Source: Pseudomonadota bacterium
GTDB taxonomy: Bacteria; Pseudomonadota; Alphaproteobacteria; Caulobacterales; Aquidulcibacteraceae
Direction: 5' to 3'
Length of the DNA stretch: 5,286 nucleotides
Assembly: GCA_023410295.1 (NCBI GenBank)
Contig: JAEYPY010000031.1
Coordinates: 1 to 5,286 of the forward strand
The stretch's first letter is position 1. Every line of letters starts with the position of its first letter. The position numbers were made by a program, and so were the translations under genes. Shown here in pieces: positions 1 to 5,286 of the stretch. Below the pieces are notes generated by a model. The model did no database searches. It was not told where the DNA came from and saw only the letters and a list, made by a program, of their open reading frames with translations.

Positions 1-329
1 GCTTCGTCCTGATCCCGGCGATGATCTACCTGCTGCGGATGCCGACCAACGTCGTCATCGGCACCTCGCTTTTCCAAGTGCTGATCGTCGCTTCCCTGGT
101 CGTGATCCTGCAATCGATGGCGACGCAAACGGTCGACCTTGTGCTGGCGGCGCTTCTGATGGCGGGCGGCGTCATTGGCGCACAATTCGGGGCGCGCGTC
201 GGCGCCGGTCTCAAGAACGAACATCTGCGCGGCATCTTGGGAATCTTGCTCATCATCGCCAGCGCCAAGTTCTTGTGGGACATCGTCATCCCACCGAATG
301 AGCAATACGTGCTCGGAGGCCTCTGGTGA
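1..329 (+). CDS. TauE/SafE family sulfite/anion exporter, C-terminal part
   Basis: This is the 3' end of a membrane permease; the 5' end lies outside the window. The reading frame is open from base 3, starting FVLIPAMIYLLRMP, and the first in-frame ATG at 21 is internal, not the start. The visible 108 residues fit the second half of a TauE/SafE protein: the end of a Gly-rich FVLIP-type segment, a GTSLFQ motif (about residues 25-30 of the fragment), then three hydrophobic segments separated by short loops. Family members usually have 250-310 residues and export sulfite, sulfonates or related anions across the inner membrane; the substrate here is unknown. The gene ends in a TGA that overlaps the GTG start of the next gene, so the two are probably co-translated. 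TauE/SafE genes next to TIGR02186 genes are a recurring alphaproteobacterial arrangement, which supports the call. Confidence 0.88.
   Translation, partial: FVLIPAMIYLLRMPTNVVIGTSLFQVLIVASLVVILQSMATQTVDLVLAALLMAGGVIGAQFGARVGAGLKNEHLRGILGILLIIASAKFLWDIVIPPNEQYVLGGLW
315..319 (+). promoter_or_regulatory. Shine-Dalgarno site for the TIGR02186 gene
   Basis: GGAGG lies six bases upstream of the GTG at 326, inside the last codons of the TauE/SafE gene. It decides the start of the downstream gene: the GTG, not a later ATG, begins the signal peptide. Confidence 0.7.
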
Positions 330-1111
330 GGCAGCTTGTTGCATTGTTGACATTGTTGCTGCTGACCGCCCCGGCATCAGCGCAGCAGCCTGGCGATGTC
401 GCCAACGATCTGCCGGCCGCTGTGGCTGAAGAGCAGATCACGGTGAGTTCGGACTATCGCGGTTCCTACGTCACAGTTTTCGGCGTCAATCCCGACCGGC
501 GCGGACGCGGCGACATCGTCGTCGTCGTGCGCGGCCCCACCGAAAGCGCGGTGGTGATGCGCAAGCGCAATGTGTACGGCCTCTGGATCAACGGCGACCC
601 CGTCCGTTTCAGCGACGCGCCCTCCTTCTTCGCCGTGCTGAGCAACCGCCCGCTCCGACAGATCGCGAGCCCGCAATCGATCTGGCGCTATCAATTGGAT
701 CCCGCCGCCTCGGCGCAGCTGGCGAGTACTGTACCGGCTGGCGCCGATCCTTCCGCCTATCGCGCCGCGCTAGTGCGGCTGCGGCGCGAGCAAGGGCTCT
801 ACCAATGGTATTACGGGCGCTCCGTACCGGATCAGCGCGGCGGCCTCACCATGTACCAGGGCGGACTTTTCCGCGCTGTAGTGCGCCTCCCCGCCAATGC
901 GCCAATCGCACAGTATCACGCGGACACCTATCTCTTCCGCGATGGCCGGCTCATTTCATCGCAGCGCATTCCGATCAGTATCTCGCGCGTTGGCATCGAG
1001 CGGCGCATCCATGATCTCGCCACCAATGCCTCGTTGCTTTACGGCATCCTCACGGTGCTTCTCGCCCTCTTCTTCGGCTGGATTGCCGCCACCTTGTTCC
1101 GCCGCTCGTGA
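326..1111 (+). CDS. TIGR02186 family membrane-anchored protein
   Basis: This 261-residue protein has an N-terminal signal peptide (residues 1-19, ending ASA before QQ), a soluble domain of about 215 residues, and one hydrophobic segment near the C-terminus (about 236-258) followed by RRS. The predicted topology places the main domain in the periplasm, anchored by its tail. Matches to the TIGR02186/PF09608 family, as I remember it, are ITVSSDYRG (38-46), DIVVVVRGP (63-71), VYGLWING (83-90), FFAVLSNRPL (101-110), LFRAVVRLPANAP (181-193) and the C-terminal YG...GW pattern in the membrane segment. The molecular function of the family is not known. Its frequent pairing with TauE/SafE permeases suggests an accessory part of an export system, which is inference. 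The GTG start overlaps the upstream stop by four bases and is preceded by GGAGG. The 3' end overlaps the next gene in the same way. Confidence 0.9.
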   Translation: MRQLVALLTLLLLTAPASAQQPGDVANDLPAAVAEEQITVSSDYRGSYVTVFGVNPDRRGRGDIVVVVRGPTESAVVMRKRNVYGLWINGDPVRFSDAPSFFAVLSNRPLRQIASPQSIWRYQLDPAASAQLASTVPAGADPSAYRAALVRLRREQGLYQWYYGRSVPDQRGGLTMYQGGLFRAVVRLPANAPIAQYHADTYLFRDGRLISSQRIPISISRVGIERRIHDLATNASLLYGILTVLLALFFGWIAATLFRRS

Positions 1112-1587
1112 GACCTGAGCCGCCGCCCTTTCTGCCGCGCACGGCGCTGCGCTTTGGCTTTCTCGGCCTTGTGCCGCTGGCTGTGAGCGCGCTGGTCTCG
1201 CTTTCTCAACACGCCGACACGGCGCATCTCGGCGCTGTCGCGTTTTCGCTTTATGCGGCTGTGCTGCTTTCGTTTCTGGGCGGCGTGCGCTGTGGGTTCG
1301 AGCTCCTGCGTGCGCCAGACGCGCCGCGGGCGTTGCGGCTCTTTTTTAGCTCTCTGCCGGGATTGATCGGTTGGGCTTTGGCGTTGTTCGTCGTGCTCGT
1401 ACCAGGCGCGATTGGCGCCGCCGCGGCGTTCGCGGGACTCTTTGCGGCGCAATATCTGTGGGACCACCGCAGCGCCATCGATGCGAATGCGCCGGATTGG
1501 TATCCGCTGCTCCGGCAAGTGCTGACCGGCGGCGCGATGATCGTCTGCCTCATGATCCCGCTGGCGACGGCGCTGCGGCGCATCTAG
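1108..1587 (+). CDS. DUF3429 family small membrane protein
   Basis: This 159-residue, strongly hydrophobic protein has about five predicted membrane segments (near 14-32, 43-60, 78-97, 99-117 and 137-156). The pattern LPRTALRFGFLGLVPL (9-24), SLYAAVLLSFLGGVR (47-61), SSLPGLIGWA (81-90) and WYPLLRQVLT (131-140) is typical of DUF3429 (PF11911), whose eukaryotic relatives include TMEM69. The family has no established function. Position 62 is Cys (codon TGT) where, as I recall, most members have Trp after FLGGVR. The start is a GTG overlapping the previous TGA by four bases. No Shine-Dalgarno site is visible, so translation probably depends on coupling. DUF3429 is not a usual partner of the upstream pair as far as I know, so its place in this operon says little about its role. 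Its stop shares CTAG with the convergent pdeM stop. Confidence 0.87.
   Translation: MRPEPPPFLPRTALRFGFLGLVPLAVSALVSLSQHADTAHLGAVAFSLYAAVLLSFLGGVRCGFELLRAPDAPRALRLFFSSLPGLIGWALALFVVLVPGAIGAAAAFAGLFAAQYLWDHRSAIDANAPDWYPLLRQVLTGGAMIVCLMIPLATALRRI
1584..1587. other. Shared CTAG: stop codons of two convergent genes
   Basis: CTAG is its own reverse complement. On the + strand TAG at 1585-1587 ends DUF3429; on the - strand TAG at 1586-1584 ends pdeM. The two coding regions overlap tail to tail by four bases, so any terminator must lie inside the opposing gene. Confidence 0.95.
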
Positions 1588-2345
1588 TCGTTCAGCAAAC
1601 GCTCCGGCGGCGCCGGCAGCACGCGCTCTTTGCCGAGCACCAGCGCCATCGCGCCGTGCGGGAAGAGCGGTTCGAACGCTTCGTCGCAAATGTTCAGTCC
1701 GCCGGTGAAGGCGCCGAATGCAGGCATAACGAGGCGCTCGCCATCGGTGGCGAAGCAGCGCCGCCGCACGCTGCGTCCACGGCCGCTGACGCGCGCACAA
1801 GGATGCAGGTGCCCGGCGATCTCGCCGACGCTTGGCGCTGTCGAAGGTTCGTGGCGCAGCACGAGCGCGCCTAAGTGCAGCACGTCGCGCACGGCGCCAC
1901 CCAACGTGCCTGGCGCTTTGCTGTCGTGATTGCCCTCAATCCAAACCCAGTCGCATCGCGCCATCAACGCGCCCAGGATCATGCGGTCCGCCGGCGCCAG
2001 ACGCACGACGCCTTCACCATCATGAAAGCTGTCGCCGAGCGAGACGATGGTGTCGGGCTGCATCGCCTCGGCCAGCGCAGTAAGGCGCATCAGCGTCGCG
2101 TGCGTGTCGTACGGCGGCAGCATCTGGCCGCGGCGGGCGAAGGCCGAGCCTTTCTCAAGGTGCAAGTCCGAGACGATCAGCGTCTTGGCTTCGCCGACCC
2201 AGAGCGCACCTTCCGGCAATGCCGTCACCGTGACGCCGGCGAGACGCGCCTCAACGGTGGCGCCGGCGATCGCCAGCGGCGGCAACGCGCGCGCCTTGCG
2301 ACGTGTCTTGGCAGTGCGCCGCGGCAGGGGCGAAAGCATCGGCAT
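1584..2345 (-). CDS. pdeM: Ligase-associated DNA damage response metallophosphoesterase PdeM
   Basis: This 253-residue calcineurin-like phosphoesterase is predicted to act in DNA end processing with an Lhr-type helicase, an ATP-dependent ligase and a beta-lactamase-fold exonuclease. All metal-binding motifs are visible in order: SDLHLEKG with D60 and H62, SLGDSFHDGEG with D105 and H108, EGNHD with N139 and H140, LRHEP with H165, and GHLHP with H179 and H181. The family-typical PAFGAFTGGLN follows at 208-218. The core begins near residue 30. The preceding 28 residues are basic (RRTAKTRRKAR at 9-19) and look longer than the usual N-terminus. Alternative starts are the ATG at residue 3 or a TTG at residue 21. 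No good Shine-Dalgarno site precedes the ATG at 2345, so translation may depend on the sulfatase gene ending 21 bases upstream. Identification is strong; the exact start is less sure. Confidence 0.92.
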   Translation of the reverse strand: MPMLSPLPRRTAKTRRKARALPPLAIAGATVEARLAGVTVTALPEGALWVGEAKTLIVSDLHLEKGSAFARRGQMLPPYDTHATLMRLTALAEAMQPDTIVSLGDSFHDGEGVVRLAPADRMILGALMARCDWVWIEGNHDSKAPGTLGGAVRDVLHLGALVLRHEPSTAPSVGEIAGHLHPCARVSGRGRSVRRRCFATDGERLVMPAFGAFTGGLNICDEAFEPLFPHGAMALVLGKERVLPAPPERLLND

Positions 2346-2364
2346 CGGGTCAGCGCACCAAGCT

Positions 2365-2379
2365 CGTCACGGCGTGACG
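2365..2379 (-). other. Small inverted repeat at the sulfatase stop codon
   Basis: CGTCAC and GTGACG form a perfect 6-bp stem with a 3-base loop, and the TGA stop of the alkylsulfatase lies in the stem. There is no T-run after it, so it is not a standard intrinsic terminator. It could slightly limit read-through into pdeM or protect the mRNA 3' end, but chance is also plausible. Confidence 0.35.
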
Positions 2380-4295
2380 ATCGGAAAATTGGGGTCCGGT
2401 GTATCGAACACCTCGTTCATGTCTTCAAGAGCGCGCCTGTTGCCGGCGATGCGGATTTGTCCGGATAAGACAGCGCGGCGCATCGTTCCCGTCGCCATCG
2501 CCTGCAGGAATACCGCGCGTGGTGCGGTAATGGTTGGCGCATCGTCGAGCGTGACGTCGCGTTCGTGCACAAGTACGCCATTGGCGATGCTGACGGCGAA
2601 GCGCTCGCTTCGCTCCGGAAAAACCAAGTTGAAAGCGAAGCGCCGTGCGCCGAGCCGCTCAGGATTGAGACGCACGGCCAAGAGATCGAGGATATAGCTG
2701 GTGGGCGTCGCGGCGACGAGATCTGCACTCTGCACTTGGCTCGCGCGCTGCGGCGGCCCCTGCTCCAGTTCGCGCGCCGCGACGAGATACATGTTCCGCC
2801 AGATCGCGCTCTCGGCCTGGTAAGCCATCTGCCGATGTGTGCGCGCGAGCACCTGACGCGCGGCGTTATTCTGCGGATCGGCGAAGACGAGATGGTTCAG
2901 CACGCGCGCGGCCCAGCGATAATCACCTTCGTCGAACGCGCGCTGCCCTTCCGCCAGAACGCGTTCAGCGCCGCCCATGGCGCGGACGAACCGCGTTGCC
3001 TCTTCTTCCGGGGGCAGCGGATTGAGGTTAGCTGGATTGGCGTCGTACCAGCCCATGTAGCGCTGATAGATGGCGCGCGAATTGTGCATCATCGTGCCGT
3101 AATAACCGCGATTGAACCAACGACTGGCGAGCGCTTCAGGTAGACGCACGCGCTCGGCGATCTCACGATCGGTATAGCCGGCGTTCATGAGACGCACCGT
3201 CTGATCGTGCAGGTATTTGTACGCGTCGCGGTGGCTGGCGATGAAATCAGTGACGCGATCGTTGCCGAAGCGTGGCCAAGCATGGCTTGTGATCATGACT
3301 TCTGTGCGGGGGCCATAGAGACGCAGCGCTTCGGTCAGATAATCCGCCCACGCCTTCGCATCGCGCACCAACGCGCCCCGCGGCGTCAGGATGTTGTGCA
3401 TCGAAGCGTTGGCGTTCTCGGCAAGATCGAGCACGCCGAAATCGGGCAGAAAAAAATTCATCTCCGCCGGCGCCTCGGTTTCGGGCGTCACCTGAAATTC
3501 AAAGCGCACGCCATCGATCGTCAGTGTCTCGCCGGTGCGGACGATGGTGCGCGTCGGCGGGATCAGCGTGAATGTGCCGGCCGAAATCGCCAAGCCGATC
3601 CCAGACGTCAATTGACCTTCTGGTCCGGGCGTTAGTCCCGAACCGAATTGATAGAGCGCGCGGCGACCCATCGCGTTGCCCGCGATGACGTTCTCAGTGG
3701 AGGCGTGCTCCATGAAACCATCCGGTGCGATGATTTCGACATCTTGCTCCGGCGGTTGACCGACGCCGAGCACCCCGCGCACGCCGCCGAAATGATCGAC
3801 ATGGCTGTGGGTGTAGATAACAGCGCGAACTGGACGCACGCCGAGATGGTGATGCGCCAGTTGCAGCGCTGCCCCCGCCATCTCCATGCTCGTCAACGGA
3901 TCGACAATGATGAACCCGGTGTCGCCGACGATGATGGTCATGTTTGAGACGTCGAAGCCGCGCACTTGATAGACACGGTCGCTCACGCGGAATAACCCGG
4001 CGCGGGCAAGAAGCCGCGCATGACGCCAAAGGCTGGGATTCACCGTCTCAGGCGCGTCGCCCTGCAGAAAATCATACGCACGAAAATCCCACACTGTACG
4101 GCCGTCAGCCGCACCGATGCCGGCCATCTCCGGGCCGGCGACGAAACCGCGCGCGGCGAAGTCTTCATCCTCACGGTCGTTCCATGGCAACACGCGGGAC
4201 ATTTCCGTATTGGCAGCTCGCGTTGCATCCGTCGCCTGTGCATGCGCGGCGCCCGTCATCGTGCAAGCAAGCAATAGTGTCGCCCAAATCCGCAT
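2367..4295 (-). CDS. Periplasmic alkyl/aryl-sulfatase, metallo-beta-lactamase fold (SdsA1-like)
   Basis: This 642-residue enzyme is predicted to hydrolyse alkyl sulfate esters to alcohol and sulfate. Residues 1-19 form a Sec signal peptide ending AHA before QA, so it should be exported. The zinc-binding motif THSHVDH (162-168) gives H163, H165, D167 and H168. E274 (PETEAP), E293 (LAENANASMHN) and H338 (TSHAW) complete the two-metal site and line up with SdsA1 ligands at a constant offset of six, as I recall that structure. N301 and R306 fit sulfate-binding positions. The dimerisation region (about 345-480) includes YKYLHDQTVRL, FNRGYYGT and PANLNPLPPEE. The C-terminal 115 residues resemble the SCP2-like alkylsulfatase domain. 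I chose the ATG at 4295 because it begins the signal peptide and has a purine-rich site upstream; a GTG at 4349 would bury the signal peptide behind 18 basic residues. The gene sits between lhr and pdeM, which is unusual. The true substrate is unknown. Confidence 0.92.
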   Translation of the reverse strand: MRIWATLLLACTMTGAAHAQATDATRAANTEMSRVLPWNDREDEDFAARGFVAGPEMAGIGAADGRTVWDFRAYDFLQGDAPETVNPSLWRHARLLARAGLFRVSDRVYQVRGFDVSNMTIIVGDTGFIIVDPLTSMEMAGAALQLAHHHLGVRPVRAVIYTHSHVDHFGGVRGVLGVGQPPEQDVEIIAPDGFMEHASTENVIAGNAMGRRALYQFGSGLTPGPEGQLTSGIGLAISAGTFTLIPPTRTIVRTGETLTIDGVRFEFQVTPETEAPAEMNFFLPDFGVLDLAENANASMHNILTPRGALVRDAKAWADYLTEALRLYGPRTEVMITSHAWPRFGNDRVTDFIASHRDAYKYLHDQTVRLMNAGYTDREIAERVRLPEALASRWFNRGYYGTMMHNSRAIYQRYMGWYDANPANLNPLPPEEEATRFVRAMGGAERVLAEGQRAFDEGDYRWAARVLNHLVFADPQNNAARQVLARTHRQMAYQAESAIWRNMYLVAARELEQGPPQRASQVQSADLVAATPTSYILDLLAVRLNPERLGARRFAFNLVFPERSERFAVSIANGVLVHERDVTLDDAPTITAPRAVFLQAMATGTMRRAVLSGQIRIAGNRRALEDMNEVFDTPDPNFPIVTP

Positions 4296-4298
4296 CGT

Positions 4299-4305
4299 CT
4301 CCCCC
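4299..4305 (-). promoter_or_regulatory. Shine-Dalgarno-like site of the alkylsulfatase gene
   Basis: On the - strand GGGGGAG precedes the ATG at 4295 by three bases. It is the only clear ribosome binding site in the 54-base gap after lhr and supports the signal-peptide start over the GTG at 4349. Confidence 0.6.
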
Positions 4306-4349
4306 TGATTTCGTCCAAAGCTGCGACGGCGCGGCGCAAATCGCAACAC

Positions 4350-5286
4350 TCAGCTCATCGCTTCTTCGATGAGTGACGCGGCGTCTTCGAGGATCGCCTC
4401 TTCCGCTTCGCCCTGAATCGAGACGCGGCCCATTTCGAGCATGACGGGTGCGGCGAAGGGGGAGACGTGCGGGAGGTCGCGGTGCACGAGCCTGCCTTTC
4501 ACGCGCCGCAACAATGCCCCGAGGCGCTTCAAATCGAGATAACCTTCGCCGGCGTCGGCGAAGGCGGCTTGCATGAGGATGTGGTCGGGTTCGTACTGGC
4601 GCAGCACGTCGTAGATGAGATCGGCTGAGAACGTGACTTGGCGGCCCGTCTTCTTCGCCGCCGCAGGCGCCTTGCGCTGAATCATGCCGGCGATCTGCGC
4701 GGCCTTGCCGAACATCGACTTCATCAGCGTCGATTCCGCCAACCAGCTTTCGAGATCGTCACCCAGCATGTCTTCATCGAACAGCGCGTCGAAATCGACA
4801 TCGCCCATGGGCTCAAGGCCCCAGACGGCGACGGCGTATTCGCTGGCGAGGAAGCCGAGCGGCTGTTTGCCGATGCGTTCGAGCCGCCGCGAGAGCAGCA
4901 TGCCGAGCGTCTGGTGCGCCAAGCGGCCTTCGAACGGATAGCAGACGAGATAATGCTTCAGCGCGCGCGGGAACGTCTCGATCAGCATCTCATCCGGCGC
5001 GGGCACGATGGAGCGCTTCTTCTGCATCTTGATCCAGTCGCGCACTTGCGGGGGCAATTTGCGCTGGCGTTTCGGCTCATGCAGCATGTGGCGCACGCGG
5101 TCGGCGAGGAAGGTCGAGAGCGGGAATTTTCCGCCGGCGTAAGATGGGATGCGCGGGTTCTCTTCCCCAGTAGCGCGCACCACCAATGCGTCAGTTTCCT
5201 TGACGCCAATGAGACGCAGCATGCGGCCGGCGAAGATGAAGGTGTCGCCCGGCGTCAGGCTCTCGATGAACCATTCTTCGATCTGG
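4350..5286 (-). CDS. lhr: Ligase-associated DEXH-box helicase (Lhr family), C-terminal part
   Basis: This is the last 311 residues of a large helicase; the ATPase domains lie beyond the window end. The frame is open to base 5285 and begins QIEEWFIESLTPGDTFIFAG, so the ATG at 5222 is internal. Family signatures in the C-terminal DEAD/H-associated region are GDTFIFAGRMLRLIG, PRIPSYAGGKFPLST, LVCYPFEGRLAHQTLGMLLSRRLER, EYAVAVWGLEP and YEPDHILMQAAFADA. Full-length members have roughly 800-850 residues. Lhr proteins are 3'-5' ATP-dependent helicases. The subtype found with an ATP-dependent DNA ligase, an exonuclease and PdeM forms a predicted DNA damage response set, and the nearby pdeM supports that subtype here. 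The ligase and exonuclease, if present, would be upstream, outside the window. The TGA at 4352-4350 is followed 54 bases later by the sulfatase start. No terminator is seen in the gap, so co-transcription is likely. Confidence 0.92.
   Translation of the reverse strand, partial: QIEEWFIESLTPGDTFIFAGRMLRLIGVKETDALVVRATGEENPRIPSYAGGKFPLSTFLADRVRHMLHEPKRQRKLPPQVRDWIKMQKKRSIVPAPDEMLIETFPRALKHYLVCYPFEGRLAHQTLGMLLSRRLERIGKQPLGFLASEYAVAVWGLEPMGDVDFDALFDEDMLGDDLESWLAESTLMKSMFGKAAQIAGMIQRKAPAAAKKTGRQVTFSADLIYDVLRQYEPDHILMQAAFADAGEGYLDLKRLGALLRRVKGRLVHRDLPHVSPFAAPVMLEMGRVSIQGEAEEAILEDAASLIEEAMS

Noticed and set aside
1039..1800. Open frame of 253 codons on the - strand across DUF3429 and the end of pdeM
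   Set aside because: It is very rich in Arg, Gln and Ala with no recognisable motif, and is antisense or out of frame to two well-supported genes. This is typical of GC-rich shadow frames.
1371..2697. Overlapping + strand open frames (1371-1874, 1875-2468, 2047-2697)
   Set aside because: They run antisense to pdeM and the sulfatase, have low-complexity Arg/Ala-rich translations, and resemble no family.
2565..3947. + strand open frames opposite the sulfatase (2565-3143, 3207-3635, 3648-3947)
   Set aside because: These are antisense shadows of a gene with complete catalytic motifs; their translations show no domain or signal.
4119..4139. Perfect 7-bp inverted repeat GCCGGCC / GGCCGGC with a 7-base loop
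   Set aside because: It lies inside the sulfatase coding region over the codons for AGPEMAG, a repeated amino acid pattern that explains the symmetry. There is no T-run or other signal.
4235..4295. Lipoprotein signal at LLAC (residues 8-11) of the sulfatase
   Set aside because: The Cys comes too early for a normal lipobox and a clear signal peptidase I site (AHA before QA) follows.
4296..4349. Upstream GTG start for the sulfatase at 4349, directly after the lhr stop
   Set aside because: It would put 18 mostly basic residues before a good signal peptide and has no ribosome binding site of its own beyond lhr. The ATG at 4295 fits better.
4296..4349. Possible promoter in the lhr-sulfatase gap
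   Set aside because: No convincing -35/-10 pair is visible in the 54 bases; a promoter inside lhr cannot be excluded from sequence alone.

Overview
The window is GC-rich, tightly packed chromosomal DNA, almost certainly from an alphaproteobacterium. The evidence is a TIGR02186-type membrane protein (a family largely confined to Alphaproteobacteria) next to a TauE/SafE permease, together with a ligase-associated Lhr-type helicase and PdeM nuclease of the kind common in that class. The order cannot be fixed from the sequence; a Caulobacterales/Hyphomonadaceae-like organism is only a guess.

Two gene groups converge. On the + strand (1-1587) lie the 3' end of a TauE/SafE permease, a TIGR02186 protein with a signal peptide and a C-terminal membrane anchor, and a small DUF3429 membrane protein. 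Each junction is a 4-base GTGA start/stop overlap, so the three are very likely one translationally coupled operon whose promoter is outside the window.

On the - strand (reading 5286 to 1584) lie the C-terminal third of a ligase-associated DEXH-box helicase (Lhr family), a complete periplasmic alkylsulfatase-like metallo-beta-lactamase-fold enzyme, and the PdeM metallophosphoesterase. Lhr and PdeM belong to the same predicted DNA repair module and are often adjacent. Here they are separated by the alkylsulfatase gene, with gaps of only 54 and 21 bases.

The two groups meet at 1584-1587, where one palindromic CTAG supplies the TAG stop of both DUF3429 (+) and pdeM (-). There is no intergenic space between the groups. 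A sulfur theme (a sulfatase that releases sulfate, and a permease of a family that exports sulfite or sulfonate-type anions) spans them, but this link is inference. No RNA genes, insertion sequences, CRISPR arrays or long repeats were seen, and no gap without a gene exceeds 60 bases. I found no convincing new defence or mobile system. The most notable feature is the alkylsulfatase inside the repair gene cluster.
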